DNA of 64,000 nucleotides from Nguyenibacter vanlangensis (GTDB lineage Bacteria; Pseudomonadota; Alphaproteobacteria; Acetobacterales; Acetobacteraceae). Each line of letters begins with the position of its first letter. Within the stretch, counting starts at the first letter, position 1. Shown piece after piece: positions 36,041 to 45,705 of this stretch. Made by a program: the position numbers and the translations under genes. The stretch spans positions 3,489,501-3,553,500 of the forward strand of contig NZ_CP152276.1 of NCBI RefSeq assembly GCF_038719015.1, given 5' to 3'. The notes under the pieces were generated by a model. It had not been told where the DNA came from. It did not search any database and saw nothing but the letters and a program-made list of their open reading frames with translations.

Positions 36041-37111
36041 CTATTGCGCGTTGATCTGGGCCTGGGTGTAGTACCCGTCCTTGACCACCTGGTCGACATT
36101 GGTCCGGCTCAGCGCGATCGGGGTCAGCAGGATCGTGTCGACATCCTTCGTCCCGTTATTCATCTTGGTGGTGAAGGCCGGTTTTTCACCCTTGGCCAAC
36201 TGCACCGCCAGCTTGGCGGCGGTCGAGGCGATCAGCTTGATCGGCTTGTACACCGTCATGGTCTGCGTGCCCTTGACGATACGCTGCACGGCGGCCAGGT
36301 CCGCGTCCTGGCCGCACACCGCCGTCTTGCCCGCCAGTCCCTGCGCCGCCAGCGCCTGGATCGCCCCGCCGGCCAGGCCGTCATTCGACGCCACGATGCC
36401 CTGGATGTTGTTGTTATTGGCCGTCAGTGCGTTTTCCGTGATCGACAGCGCGGCGGTGGCGCTCCATTCGGGTACCCATTGCGCACCCACGATCTTGATC
36501 TTTCCCGCCTCCACCAGCGGCTGCAGCACCGTCATCTGGCCTTGGCGCAGCAGCTTGGCGTTGTTGTCCGTCGGCGCCCCGCCCAGCAGATAATAATTGC
36601 CGCGCGGCGCGGCATCGACCACGCCCTGGGCCTGCATCTCGCCCACGCGCACATTGTCGAACGACACATAGGCATCGATGTCGCTGTCCAGGATCAGGCG
36701 ATCATACGAAATCACCTTGATGCCCGCCTGCTTCGCCTCGGCGATCGTATTGGTCAGGACCTTGCTGTTGAACGGCACGATGACGATCACGTCCATGCCG
36801 CGCGCGATCAGGTTCTCGATCTGCGCGTTCTGGCGGCTTTCGCTGGCATCCGCCGACTGCACGTTCACGGTCGCGCCCAGCGCCTTGGCGGCCGCCACGA
36901 AATAATCGCGGTCATGCGCCCAGCGCTCCACGCGCAGATCGTCGATCGAAAACCCGATCTTCGGATGCTGCGCCGATGCGTGGGCCGGATGGGAACCGGC
37001 GGCGGCCAGCCCGAATGCGAGCGCACAGCCCAGGACGACCCGCCGCGATACGCCGGCATGCCCAAGGGAATTCCCCGGGGGCGCCGTGCGCGGAAACTTG
37101 CACAGAAACAC
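36041..37111 (-). CDS. xylF: D-xylose-binding periplasmic protein XylF
   Basis: This is the periplasmic binding protein of the xylFGH importer. The sequence closely follows XylF: IGFSIDDLRVERWAHDRDYF, IENLIARGMDVIVIVPFN, VISYDRLILDSDIDAYVSFDN, ENALTANNNNIQGIVASND and VCGQDADLAAVQRI. The start is taken as GTG at 37111, seven bases after GAGGAGA, giving 356 residues; the frame is open to 37336 but the added sequence is Arg/Pro-rich. The signal segment SRRVVLGCALAFGLAAAG has a twin-Arg, so Tat export is possible. Xylose is likely, other pentoses possible. Confidence 0.93.
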   Translation of the reverse strand: MFLCKFPRTAPPGNSLGHAGVSRRVVLGCALAFGLAAAGSHPAHASAQHPKIGFSIDDLRVERWAHDRDYFVAAAKALGATVNVQSADASESRQNAQIENLIARGMDVIVIVPFNSKVLTNTIAEAKQAGIKVISYDRLILDSDIDAYVSFDNVRVGEMQAQGVVDAAPRGNYYLLGGAPTDNNAKLLRQGQMTVLQPLVEAGKIKIVGAQWVPEWSATAALSITENALTANNNNIQGIVASNDGLAGGAIQALAAQGLAGKTAVCGQDADLAAVQRIVKGTQTMTVYKPIKLIASTAAKLAVQLAKGEKPAFTTKMNNGTKDVDTILLTPIALSRTNVDQVVKDGYYTQAQINAQ

Positions 37112-37469
37112 TCTTCTTCTCCTCGCGCCGCCCGGCGGTGGTCCGCCATGGCCCGGCTTCTGAGTTCGGTCTTGTCGCCGACATTGACAGGTCAGCACGT
37201 CGCCGCCCGTGCCGCAATGCACGACCACCGGCATTTTCTTCATTTTATCTTGAATAGACGCTGGAATAGGCGCCGGGAAATATTTGCCGCGACCACACGT
37301 TGTGGCCGGTTTCGCCTTGGACGGACCGCACTGCACCAGGGTACTGCATCAGGGGGGGGCGCATCGGTTCGGCCGGCCTGTTTTTCGATTGGCGTCTTGC
37401 ACGCGCTCTTCGCGGCCCGGCCGGATGAATGACGGGGCCGTGATCTCCGGCGCCCTCCGCCGTCAGCGC
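37112..37469. other. upstream region of xylF
   Basis: About 360 bases without a supported gene between xylF and the cyd terminator. It contains an AT-rich patch near 37240-37256 (minus strand GATAAAAT) that could be a -10 region and a run of eight G at about 37351. No operator is evident. Confidence 0.4.
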
Positions 37470-37500
37470 AAAAAAAACGGCCGGGCATGCCGCCCGGCCG
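37470..37500 (-). terminator. intrinsic terminator of the cydA-cydB-DUF2474 operon
   Basis: A 9-bp stem CGGCCGGGC / GCCCGGCCG (37478-37486 and 37492-37500) with loop ATGCC is followed on the minus strand by eight T (A-run 37470-37477). It lies 32 bases after the stop of the small DUF2474 gene. Confidence 0.9.
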
Positions 37501-37531
37501 GGTATAGAAAATTCCGCCTGTCCGCCGGCGC

Positions 37532-37657
37532 TCAGCCCACCATGCCGGCGGCGGCCATCAGCAGGTGCATCAGCGTCGCCAGCACGCCCAGGGCCAGCAC
37601 GCTGGCGCCCCAGATCGCCACCAGCCATCCCAGCCGCTTCACCCAGGGCCGGCGCAT
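37532..37657 (-). CDS. DUF2474-family small membrane protein of bd oxidase
   Basis: This short gene encodes 41 residues starting MRRPWVKRLGWLVAIWGASV, one membrane helix with a basic N-terminus and a Met/Ala/Gly end. It begins 34 bases after cydB, with GGAGGGG upstream of the ATG. The family is found after cydAB of CIO type and is thought to be a CydX-like stabilising subunit; that role is inferred. The operon terminator follows. Confidence 0.82.
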   Translation of the reverse strand: MRRPWVKRLGWLVAIWGASVLALGVLATLMHLLMAAAGMVG

Positions 37658-37691
37658 CGCGATCCCCTCCGTCCGCGTCACGGCCGGCGCC

Positions 37692-38699
37692 TCAATGATA
37701 GCCTTCGTTCGACGTCACCTTGCCGCGGAACACGTGATAGGCCCACGCGGTATAGGTCAGGATGACCGGGATGATGAACAGCGTGCCGACCAGGGCGAAG
37801 CCCATGCTCTCCGGCGGGCTGGCGGCGGCGCGGAAGGACACGCCCGGCGGAATGATGTTCGGCCACAGGCTGATCGCCAGCCCGCTATAGCCCAGGAACA
37901 GCAGCACCAGCGTCAGCAGGAACGGCCCGGCATTCGGCGTGCCGCGCAGCAGGCGCAGCATCAGCGCGCCGACCGCCAGGATCAGCACCGGCACCGGCGC
38001 GAAATAATACAGGTTGGGCAGCGAGAACCAGCGCGCGGCGATCGCCGGATGGCTCAGCGGCGTCCACAGGCTGACGATGGCGATGACCGCCAGCAGCGCC
38101 AGCGTCACCCACCGCGCGCACGCGATCATCCGCGCCTGCAGGTCGCCCGCCGTCTTCATCGTCAGCCAGGTGGCGCCCAGCAGCGCATAGGCCACGATCA
38201 GCCCCAGCCCGGTGAACACGCTGAACGGCGACAGCCAGTCGAACGCCCCGCCCAGATAGGACGGGCCGCTGACATGGAACCCGTCGATGAACGCCCCCAG
38301 CGACACGCCCTGGAAGAAGGTCGCGCCATAGGACGACACCGCGAACATCTTGTCCCAGAACGGCCGGTGCGCCGCATCGGCCTTGAAGCGGAATTCAAAC
38401 GCCACCCCGCGGCAGATCAGCCCGGCCAGCATCAGGATCAGCGGCAGGTACAGCGCGCTCAGCAGCAGCGAATAGGCCAGCGGGAACGCGCCGTACAGCG
38501 CCGCCCCGCCCAGCACCAGCCAGGTCTCGTTGCCGTCCCAGACCGGTGCCACCGTATTGACCATCAGGTCACGGTCCTCCCGGTCATGGACGAAGGGGGA
38601 CAGGATGCCGATACCCAGGTCGAACCCGTCCATGATGACGTACATCATCAGGCCGAACGCGATGATGACGACCCAGATCAGCGGAAGATCGATACCCAT
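37692..38699 (-). CDS. cydB: cytochrome bd-type quinol oxidase subunit II (CioB/CydB)
   Basis: Subunit II of a terminal quinol oxidase (335 residues, about eight membrane helices). It begins MGIDLPLIWVVIIAFGLMMYVIMDGFDLG and holds PVWDGNETWLVLGGAALYGAFPLAYS, both conserved in CydB. With CydA it reduces oxygen without proton pumping. ATG start, 24 bases after cydA. Confidence 0.95.
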   Translation of the reverse strand: MGIDLPLIWVVIIAFGLMMYVIMDGFDLGIGILSPFVHDREDRDLMVNTVAPVWDGNETWLVLGGAALYGAFPLAYSLLLSALYLPLILMLAGLICRGVAFEFRFKADAAHRPFWDKMFAVSSYGATFFQGVSLGAFIDGFHVSGPSYLGGAFDWLSPFSVFTGLGLIVAYALLGATWLTMKTAGDLQARMIACARWVTLALLAVIAIVSLWTPLSHPAIAARWFSLPNLYYFAPVPVLILAVGALMLRLLRGTPNAGPFLLTLVLLFLGYSGLAISLWPNIIPPGVSFRAAASPPESMGFALVGTLFIIPVILTYTAWAYHVFRGKVTSNEGYH

Positions 38700-38723
38700 T
38701 GCCTTGTTCCGTCGCTCAGGGGT

Positions 38724-40121
38724 TCAGTTCAACGATTCGGTCGCCGCCGACAGCGGGCGGGCCGGGCGCTTGTCCAGCTCGTCGCCCACCGGGGTGACGG
38801 TGTGCTCGTCCGGCCCGTGCGCGGCCAGCTTCAGCAGATAGCCGATGCCCGTGCCGAACACCGTGCAATACAGCACGACGAAGATCAGCAGGCTCAGGCT
38901 CAGCGTCATCGCCGAATGGGCCGACACCGCGTCCGCCGTGCGCATCACGCCATAGACCACCCAGGGCTGGCGGCCGATCTCGGTCGTCAGCCAGCCGGCC
39001 AGCAGCGCGACCAGGCCCGACGGCCCCATCACCAGGCAGGCGCGCAGGAACAGCCGGTTGCTGTACAGCCTGCCCGCCCAGCGCAGCACCAGCGCCACCA
39101 CGCCCAGCAGCAGCATCAGCATGCCCAGCCCCACCATCACGCGGAAGGTCCAGAAGATCACCGTGGCATTCGGCCGGTCTTCGGGCTTGAAGTCCTTCAG
39201 CCCCGGAATCGTGCCGCTCCAGCTATGGGTCAGGATCACGCTGCCCACATGCGGGATCTCGATGGCATAGCGCGTGGTCTCGCTCTTCATGTCCGGAATG
39301 CCGAACAGGATCAGCGGCACGCTCTCGCCGGGCGGGTTCTCCCAGTGGCCCTCGATCGCCGCCACCTTCGCCGGCTGGTATTCCAGCGTGTTGCGGCCAT
39401 GCAGGTCGCCGACCAGGATCTGGATCGGCGCCACCACCAGCACCATCCACATCGCCATCGACATCATGGTGCGGATGCGCGCATCGTCCCGCCCGCGCAG
39501 CAGGTGCCACGCCGCCACCGCGCCGACGAACAGCGCCGTGGCCAGGAAGGCCGCGATACCCATATGCGCCAGCCGGTACGGGAAGGACGGGTTGAAGATG
39601 ATCTGCAGCCAGTCCGCCGGTACGATCCGCCCGTCCGCGATGCGATAGCCCTGCGGCGTCTGCATCCAACTGTTCGAGGCCAGGATCCAGGTCGCGGAAA
39701 TCAGCGTGCCGATCGCCACCATGACGGTCGAGAAGAAATGCAATCCCCGCCCGACCTTGTCCCAGCCGAACAGCATGACCCCCAGGAACCCCGCCTCCAG
39801 GAAGAAGGCCGTCAGGACCTCATAGGTCAGAAGCGGCCCCGTGACGCCGCCGGCATAGCTGGAGAAATAGCTCCAGTTGGTCCCGAACTCATAGGACATG
39901 ACCAGGCCGGACACCACGCCCATGGCGAAATTCACGGCGAACAGCTTGGACCAGAAATGGTACAGGTCCTTGAAGACCGTATTGCCCCGCCACAGCCACA
40001 ACCCCTCCAGCACGGCCAGGTAGCTGGCCAGCCCGATGGTGATCGCCGGAAACAGGATGTGGAATGAAACGGTAAAACCGAACTGTATGCGGGCAAGCGT
40101 CAGTGGATCGAGCGCGTGCAT
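38724..40121 (-). CDS. cydA: cytochrome bd-type quinol oxidase subunit I (CioA/CydA), cyanide-insensitive type
   Basis: Subunit I carries the hemes and quinol site. The 465-residue protein has His21 in FGFTVSFHILFPAITIG (heme ligand), KLFAVNFAMGVVSGLVMSYEFGTNW and GWLTTEIGRQPWVVYG. It is shorter than E. coli CydA (522) because the Q loop is short, and it is followed by cydB and DUF2474, so it fits the CIO class of Pseudomonas and acetic acid bacteria. ATG start. Confidence 0.94.
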   Translation of the reverse strand: MHALDPLTLARIQFGFTVSFHILFPAITIGLASYLAVLEGLWLWRGNTVFKDLYHFWSKLFAVNFAMGVVSGLVMSYEFGTNWSYFSSYAGGVTGPLLTYEVLTAFFLEAGFLGVMLFGWDKVGRGLHFFSTVMVAIGTLISATWILASNSWMQTPQGYRIADGRIVPADWLQIIFNPSFPYRLAHMGIAAFLATALFVGAVAAWHLLRGRDDARIRTMMSMAMWMVLVVAPIQILVGDLHGRNTLEYQPAKVAAIEGHWENPPGESVPLILFGIPDMKSETTRYAIEIPHVGSVILTHSWSGTIPGLKDFKPEDRPNATVIFWTFRVMVGLGMLMLLLGVVALVLRWAGRLYSNRLFLRACLVMGPSGLVALLAGWLTTEIGRQPWVVYGVMRTADAVSAHSAMTLSLSLLIFVVLYCTVFGTGIGYLLKLAAHGPDEHTVTPVGDELDKRPARPLSAATESLN

Positions 40122-40799
40122 GAATCCGCTCCCATGCAGATGCTAAGAACTGGACCTATCTCTTCCACAACGCGGCAGCGGAAGACAGCCCTCTGAACAC
40201 GAAAATTTGAATGAAATGTCCGAAACCCGACATTCTTTCGCGCCCGACCGCGCGCCCGCAAGGCGCCGCGTCGCTCGGGTATCGTGCGTAACCAATTTAT
40301 AAATAAAGATAAAATTTCACGATGTCCAGCGACCCGACGGAATCCGCCACGGTCCACCGGATGGTTCATCCGGACTCGGACCTAGCCCCCGCCTCCTCAT
40401 GCGGTGTGGCCACGGCGCGGCACGCCCGGCGCTCCTCCAGTCGTCCCTCCGGTCTCCGTGGCCCCATCCGCTCCGCGATCCCTGCCCGAACGGCCGCGCC
40501 GTGGCCCGGTCGGCTCCCGCTGCCTGTCACAAAACCGGGCGCTCCCGGCCGCGTGGGACAAAAACACGGACCGGCCGATATTTCCTTGAATCGGTCGGTA
40601 GAATCCTCCTAACACAGACATACATCCGGGGCGTTCCCAGCCCTCGCCACGTCTGCCTTTTCGCGCCAGGTCCGGCCTGGCGGTGCCGAGCATCGCGCCT
40701 CCGGCGTCTTGCAGACGGTCGTGACCGTTCTCTCTCAGAACAGATTTGTCCAGACCATCGATTTTCGTTTCGAAAATTAAAGATAAAGGGCCAATTGGA
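40122..40799. other. divergent intergenic region between cydA and the acyltransferase gene
   Basis: About 680 bases with no convincing gene on either strand. It contains AT-rich patches at 40288-40320 and 40761-40790, both including AAAGATAAA, and the inverted repeat ATTTTCG-TTT-CGAAAAT (40761-40777), 23 bases before the acyltransferase ATG. No FNR-type box (TTGAT-N4-ATCAA) was found. The region must hold both promoters. Confidence 0.5.
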
Positions 40800-41888
40800 A
40801 TGGAGAAACGCCTGTTTCATACTATTGACGGCCTGCGCGGTCTCGCGGCGGCGGCCGTCGTTCTCCTGCACATGGGCATGATTTTTCCCCATGCCTGGTA
40901 CCCTCCGGGCGCCTATCTCGCCGTGGACCTGTTCTTCGGCCTCAGCGGCTTCGTTCTGGCCGAGGCCTATGCGGCACGGCTCGAGGCCGGATTGCCGATT
41001 TCAGCCTTCCTGCGCGAACGCGTATTGCGTCTCTGGCCGCTCTACACGCTGGGGTTGTCGATCGGCGCCGCTGCAACCACGGTCAAGGTGCTCTGTCACC
41101 ACGCGCCTGTCTCGGCCCTGTTTTCGTTTCCGCTGGCGCTCGTCTATTTTCCCTGGTCTGGCAGCCAGGGGGAACTCTATCCCTTGAATCTGCCGGCCTG
41201 GTCTCTCTTTTACGAATTGCTCGTCAACACCCTCATGGCCGCCACCTGGCGACGCCTCAGCAATCAGGCCCTGGCCGGACTGATCGGCTGCTGCGCGCTC
41301 GGCCTGGTCGCCGCAGCCTGGATCACGGGCTCCCTCAACGCCGGCTTCACCTGGGGCGGCGCACCCATCGCCGTGGCACGGGTCGGATTCTCGTTTTTCC
41401 TCGGGATTCTCCTCTGGCGCGCGCGTCTGCGCCCCATCGGGTTCAGCGCCTGGGTTCCGATGACCATCCTGGTGGTCGGATTGGTGGCCGACATGGCCCC
41501 TCTGCCGCATGGCGCGGCCGATCTTCTGGCCGTGTTCCTGCTGTTCCCGCTGATCATCTGGCTCAGCGGATCGGTACAGCCCTCCGGCCCCAGCCTGCCC
41601 GTGTTCAAGGCGCTGGGGGCCGCATCCTACGCGGTCTACACCGTGCACGAACCGATCCTCCAATGCATCGCCTCGGTCATCAACAAGGGGTTCGGCATCT
41701 CGCTCGCCACGATCCCCTTGTGGGATTGCGTCGCCATGCTGATCGGGCTGTTCCTGCTGTCCCTGCGCCTGAACGCGCTGGACCTGACGGTGCGGCATCA
41801 TCTGCGGCGACTGGTCCGCCCCCTCCCGCCCTCCGGTCCCATCCTGGCGGCTCCATCCTACAGGCCCAGTTCCGACAGGCCGGGATGA
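40800..41888 (+). CDS. acyltransferase 3 family membrane protein
   Basis: The 362-residue protein has about ten hydrophobic helices. Its N-terminus [20 protein letters not shown] is the acyltransferase-3 (OafA/NodX-like) signature, followed by [17 protein letters not shown] and [12 protein letters not shown]. Such enzymes acetylate surface or secreted sugars. The substrate is unknown. The ATG at 40800 follows AAAGG and GGA; the in-frame start at 40746 adds unrelated residues. Its 3' end overlaps the convergent gene by 31 bases. Confidence 0.85.
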   Translation: MEKRLFHTIDGLRGLAAAAVVLLHMGMIFPHAWYPPGAYLAVDLFFGLSGFVLAEAYAARLEAGLPISAFLRERVLRLWPLYTLGLSIGAAATTVKVLCHHAPVSALFSFPLALVYFPWSGSQGELYPLNLPAWSLFYELLVNTLMAATWRRLSNQALAGLIGCCALGLVAAAWITGSLNAGFTWGGAPIAVARVGFSFFLGILLWRARLRPIGFSAWVPMTILVVGLVADMAPLPHGAADLLAVFLLFPLIIWLSGSVQPSGPSLPVFKALGAASYAVYTVHEPILQCIASVINKGFGISLATIPLWDCVAMLIGLFLLSLRLNALDLTVRHHLRRLVRPLPPSGPILAAPSYRPSSDRPG

Positions 41889-42343
41889 TCCGCCGGCCGC
41901 GGTCCGCTGCGCGCCCAATGGAACAGGCGCGCTTCGGGGGAAATCGGCTGGTCGTTGATGCTCGCATGGCGCTGCCGCATCAGTCCGGCCGCATCGAATT
42001 CCCAATTCTCGTTCCCATAGGACCGAAACCACGACCCGGCCGCATTCCGCCATTCATAGGCAAAGCGCACGGCGATCCGATCGCCGCTCCAGGCCCATAA
42101 CTCCTTGATCAGCCGATATTCGGCCTCGTCCTGCCATTTGCGTGCCAGAAACGCGGCGATCGCCGCGCGTCCGCGAATGAATTCCGACCGGTTGCGCCAT
42201 TGGCTGTCGGGGGTATAGGCCAGCGCGACCCGCTCCGGGTCGCGGGAATTCCAGGCATCTTCGGCCGCGCGCACCTTCTGCGCCGCACTCTCGCGGCTGA
42301 AGGGCGGCAAAGGCGGGCGCACTGCGCCCATCGCGTCGGTCAT
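41858..42343 (-). CDS. DUF1348 / SnoaL-like (NTF2 fold) protein
   Basis: The 161-residue protein begins its domain with [36 protein letters not shown] and continues with [20 protein letters not shown] and [12 protein letters not shown], the DUF1348 pattern of an NTF2-like fold. Its biochemical role is unknown. The ATG at 42343 is 8 bases after GGAGA; the ATG at 42352 has no proper spacing. The end overlaps the acyltransferase gene in convergent orientation. Confidence 0.8.
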   Translation of the reverse strand: MTDAMGAVRPPLPPFSRESAAQKVRAAEDAWNSRDPERVALAYTPDSQWRNRSEFIRGRAAIAAFLARKWQDEAEYRLIKELWAWSGDRIAVRFAYEWRNAAGSWFRSYGNENWEFDAAGLMRQRHASINDQPISPEARLFHWARSGPRPADHPGLSELGL

Positions 42344-42458
42344 CCTGTCCATCTCCCGAAAAGCGCCGCATATCTGGCGCTGTCATTGTCCGGCGGCCAT
42401 TGTCCGGCCGGCGCGTCGAACCCCGCTCCGCCGCCCCGCGTGCGTTCGCCCTGCCGGC

Positions 42459-43733
42459 TCACCGCTCCGCCGGCTGCGCACCCAGTTGCGAACGATGCGC
42501 GCCGCCGGCCAGCATGGTCAGCAGGACGATCGCCCCGCCGGCGCTCCCCACCACCAGCATCAGCGCCGGCGCCAGGTTGCCGCCCATCCGCGCCGCGATA
42601 CCATTCTGGATCAGGCTGGAACCGGCCGCCAGCAGGTTGCCGCATTGATAGGCCACGCCGGGGAAGGTCGCGCGGATGTCCGCGGGCGACAATTCGTTCA
42701 GATAGGCCGGCACCACGCCCCATGCCCCCTGGATGCAGAACTGGATCAGCATCGCCCCCACCGCGATCCAGGCCGCCGATTCCGGCAGCGCCCACAGCGG
42801 CAGCAGCGGCAGCGCCAGCAGCGCGGCCAGAGCGATCGCCCGCCGCCGCCCGATCCGTTCGGACAGCATGCCGAAGCACAGCCCTCCCGCGATCGCCGCC
42901 AGATTGTACAGCACCACGATCAGCGTGACGGTCGGATGCGGCAGATGCCTCTGCAACGCCAGGAAGATCTTGGGATACAGGTCCTGCGACCCGTGGCTGA
43001 AGACATTGAACGCCGTCATCAGGCACACCGCATACAGCACCAGCGCCCGATGCCGCTTCAGCACCGGCAGGATCGGCGCCCCGGCCGGCCCCCGGTTCCG
43101 CCCGGGGCCGCCCGCCGCCACGCGGTGCCGCGCCAGCCATTCCGGACTTTCCTTGACGAACAGCACGATATAGATGGCCGACAGTCCGCTGGACGCGCTC
43201 AGGACGAACAACCCGCGCCAGCCCAGCACCGGCAGCAGCAGGAACAGCAGCGATGCCAGCAGGTAGCCGGCCGGATACCCCGCCTGCAGCAGGCCCGAGG
43301 TCATGCCGCGCCAGCGCGGCGGCACGCTCTCCATGGTCAGCGCGGTCCCGACCCCCCATTCGCCGCCCAGCGCCACGCCGAACAGCAGCCGCAGGAACAG
43401 GAACAGCCCCAGCGTCGGTGCCAGCGCCGACAGCAGCTCGACCAGCGAATAGCACAGGATCGCCGCGATCAGGATCGGCCGCCGCCCGTACCGGTCCGCG
43501 GCGCGGCCGAACAGATACGCCCCCACCGGCCGGCTGATCAGGGTCAATGTCGGCGCCAGCAGCACCGCCTCGATCGACGCCGCATAGCTGCGCGCCACAT
43601 TGTCCAGCGTGAACAGCACCACGAAGAAATCGCAGGCATCCAGCATCCAGCCCAGGAAGCAGGCGATCGCCACATGGCGCGCCTCGCGCGCGCTGCGCGC
43701 GGGTATGGCGCCGGTCGGGGGCAGGGGAGTCAT
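42459..43733 (-). CDS. MFS transporter (metabolite:H+ symporter type)
   Basis: The 424-residue protein has 12 predicted helices. It has GWMLDACDFFVVLFTL in helix 1, the MFS loop motif GRAADRYGRRPIL after helix 2 and LGGEWGVGTALTMESVPPRWRG in the helix 4-5 region, as in the sialate/lactate/aromatic-acid symporter group. Substrate not determinable. ATG start; the gene is alone and divergent from the glg operon. Confidence 0.85.
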   Translation of the reverse strand: MTPLPPTGAIPARSAREARHVAIACFLGWMLDACDFFVVLFTLDNVARSYAASIEAVLLAPTLTLISRPVGAYLFGRAADRYGRRPILIAAILCYSLVELLSALAPTLGLFLFLRLLFGVALGGEWGVGTALTMESVPPRWRGMTSGLLQAGYPAGYLLASLLFLLLPVLGWRGLFVLSASSGLSAIYIVLFVKESPEWLARHRVAAGGPGRNRGPAGAPILPVLKRHRALVLYAVCLMTAFNVFSHGSQDLYPKIFLALQRHLPHPTVTLIVVLYNLAAIAGGLCFGMLSERIGRRRAIALAALLALPLLPLWALPESAAWIAVGAMLIQFCIQGAWGVVPAYLNELSPADIRATFPGVAYQCGNLLAAGSSLIQNGIAARMGGNLAPALMLVVGSAGGAIVLLTMLAGGAHRSQLGAQPAER

Positions 43734-44041
43734 GACGGCCGCTGATCCTCGGATTTTTCGCTGTTTTTTCTTCTAGTGCAGATCGCGATGTGGTGGAATG
43801 ACCCCGCCGTCAGGACGTTCTATATACGTAACGATACGGCGGCCGGCCGCCGATGGGCCACGCGTCTCATCCTGGAAAAAATTTCTCATCTTTTTTGATA
43901 TTGTCGACATTCTTCCATTATTATCACTTTGCCGTGACACCTGCGCCCCCGGCCTCCTCAAGTCGTTAAACTTTCGCAGGCTTTATTCCGCCGCTTTTCG
44001 TTCGAATGCCGTTCCCCTCTGGACAATAAGGCTCAGTGACG
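43734..44041. other. divergent intergenic region between the MFS gene and glgA
   Basis: About 300 bases with no gene. It holds a GC palindrome GGCGGCCGGCCGCC (43838-43851), an AT-rich tract at 43876-43925 and the candidate glg promoter. Confidence 0.5.
43895..43924 (+). promoter_or_regulatory. candidate sigma-70 promoter of the glg-tre operon
   Basis: TTGATA (43895-43900), an 18-base spacer and TATTAT (43919-43924) each match five of six consensus bases. They lie about 118 bases before the glgA ATG in an AT-rich tract. No operator is recognised. Confidence 0.5.
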
Positions 44042-45697
44042 ATGGATCGACACCACCAGGCGCCCGGATCCATCCGGGTTCTCTCCGTCGCTTCGGAAAT
44101 GTTTCCGTTCGTCAAGACGGGGGGCCTGGGAGATGTCGTGGGGTCGCTGCCCGTCGCCTTGCGGGCCGAGGGCGTGATGGTCACCACCCTGCTGCCCGGC
44201 TACCCCGCAGTGCTCGACGCGCTCGAGGGCCCGGTCCGGGTCGCCGAATTCACGCCGCTGCCCGACGTCACGGTCTCGCTGCTCGACGGCCACGCGGCCG
44301 GCCATCATCTGCTGGTGATCGACTGCCCGGCCCTGTTCCGGCGCAAGGGTAATCCCTATCTCGGCCCCGACGGCGCGGACTGGCCCGATAACGGCCTGCG
44401 TTTCGCAACCCTCTCGCGCGTGGCGGCGACGATCGCGCAGGGACAGGTCGCGGCCTGCCTGCCCGACCTGGTGCTGGCGCATGACTGGCAGGCCGGGCTG
44501 ACGGCGGCCTATACCCATTATGACGGACTGCCCGCGGCGCCGGTGGTGCATACCATCCACAACATCGCCTTCCAGGGGCGCTTCCCCGCCGCCGACCTGG
44601 CGAATTTCGGCCTGCCGCCGCATGCCTTCGCGATCGACGGGGTGGAATATCACGGCGATATCGGCTTCCTGAAGGCCGGGCTGCATTTCGCCACCTGGAT
44701 CACCACGGTCTCGCCCACCTATGCGCGCGAAATCCAGCAGCCCGAATGGGGCATGGGGCTGGACGGGCTGCTGCGGGCGCGCTCCGACCGGCTGATCGGC
44801 ATCCTGAACGGCATCGACACCGACGACTGGAATCCCGCGACCGACCCGGCGGTGCTCTTTCCCTACCAGGTCGGCGACATTCGCGGCCGCCGCCCCAACA
44901 AGCGCGCCTTCCAGGCCGAATTCGGCCTGCCCCAGGATCCGGACGTCTTCCTGCTGGGGCTGGTCAGCCGCCTGACCGGGCAGAAGGGCGTGGACATCCT
45001 GGCCGACATCGCGCCGCGCATCCTCGACGACCGCACGCAGCTCGTCGTGGTCGGCAGCGGCGACGCGGCGATGGAACAGGCCTTCGCCCGGCTGTCGCGC
45101 CGCTATCCCGACCGCCTGGCCTGCCATATCGGCTACAGCGAGCAGCTCGGCCATCGGATCCAGGCTTCGGTCGACGGGCTGCTGATCCCCTCGCGCTTCG
45201 AACCCTGCGGCCTGACGCAGCTCTGCGCCGCGCGCTATGGCTGCGTGCCGATCGCCGCCCGGGTCGGGGGGCTGGCCGACACGATCATCGATGCCAACCA
45301 GGCCGCGATGACCAGCAATGTCGCGACCGGCCTGCTGTTCTCGCCGACCGATGGCGACACGCTGGTCAATGCCGTCCGCCGCGGCGCCAACCTGTATCGC
45401 GACCGCGCCCGATGGATGGCGCTGCAGCGCAACGCCGCGCATTACGACGTGTCCTGGGGGCACAAGGCGCATGAATATGCGCAATTATTCCGCCGCGTGC
45501 TCGGGCGGAACGACATCGCCGCCAACGATCACGACCATGACGTGCTGCTGGTGCGGCCGCGCGCCGGCGGCCGGCGGGCGCGCCGCGCCGGGCCCATCGG
45601 CCCGCACGCGATCGACCTGCCGCATGGCCGCTTTCCCCCGCATGCGGCGCGGCGCGCCCGCGTGCGGGCCAACAGCCTGCATGCCCGCCCGCATTGA
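44042..45697 (+). CDS. glgA: glycogen synthase GlgA
   Basis: GlgA (GT5) adds glucose from ADP-glucose to alpha-1,4-glucan. The 551-residue product has KTGGLGDVVGSLP near residue 25, VVHTIHNIAFQGRFP, a C-terminal GT-B half with GLVSRLTGQKGVDIL and SRFEPCGLTQLCA. It is about 70 residues longer than usual because of an Arg/His/Ala-rich basic tail after about residue 485. A GTG at 44036 is possible; the ATG follows AAGG by 10 bases. First gene of glgA-glgB-glgX-treZ-malQ-treY. Confidence 0.94.
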   Translation: MDRHHQAPGSIRVLSVASEMFPFVKTGGLGDVVGSLPVALRAEGVMVTTLLPGYPAVLDALEGPVRVAEFTPLPDVTVSLLDGHAAGHHLLVIDCPALFRRKGNPYLGPDGADWPDNGLRFATLSRVAATIAQGQVAACLPDLVLAHDWQAGLTAAYTHYDGLPAAPVVHTIHNIAFQGRFPAADLANFGLPPHAFAIDGVEYHGDIGFLKAGLHFATWITTVSPTYAREIQQPEWGMGLDGLLRARSDRLIGILNGIDTDDWNPATDPAVLFPYQVGDIRGRRPNKRAFQAEFGLPQDPDVFLLGLVSRLTGQKGVDILADIAPRILDDRTQLVVVGSGDAAMEQAFARLSRRYPDRLACHIGYSEQLGHRIQASVDGLLIPSRFEPCGLTQLCAARYGCVPIAARVGGLADTIIDANQAAMTSNVATGLLFSPTDGDTLVNAVRRGANLYRDRARWMALQRNAAHYDVSWGHKAHEYAQLFRRVLGRNDIAANDHDHDVLLVRPRAGGRRARRAGPIGPHAIDLPHGRFPPHAARRARVRANSLHARPH

Positions 45698-45705
45698 CGC
45701 CGCCC

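Noticed and set aside
37284..40067. Plus-strand open frame of over 900 codons opposite cydA and cydB
   Set aside because: Translation is His/Gln/Arg-rich without domains; the antisense cyd genes are certain.
43838..43851. GGCGGCCGGCCGCC palindrome upstream of glgA
   Set aside because: It is a simple GGCC-based palindrome, common in such GC-rich DNA, and lies upstream of the promoter candidate without further support.
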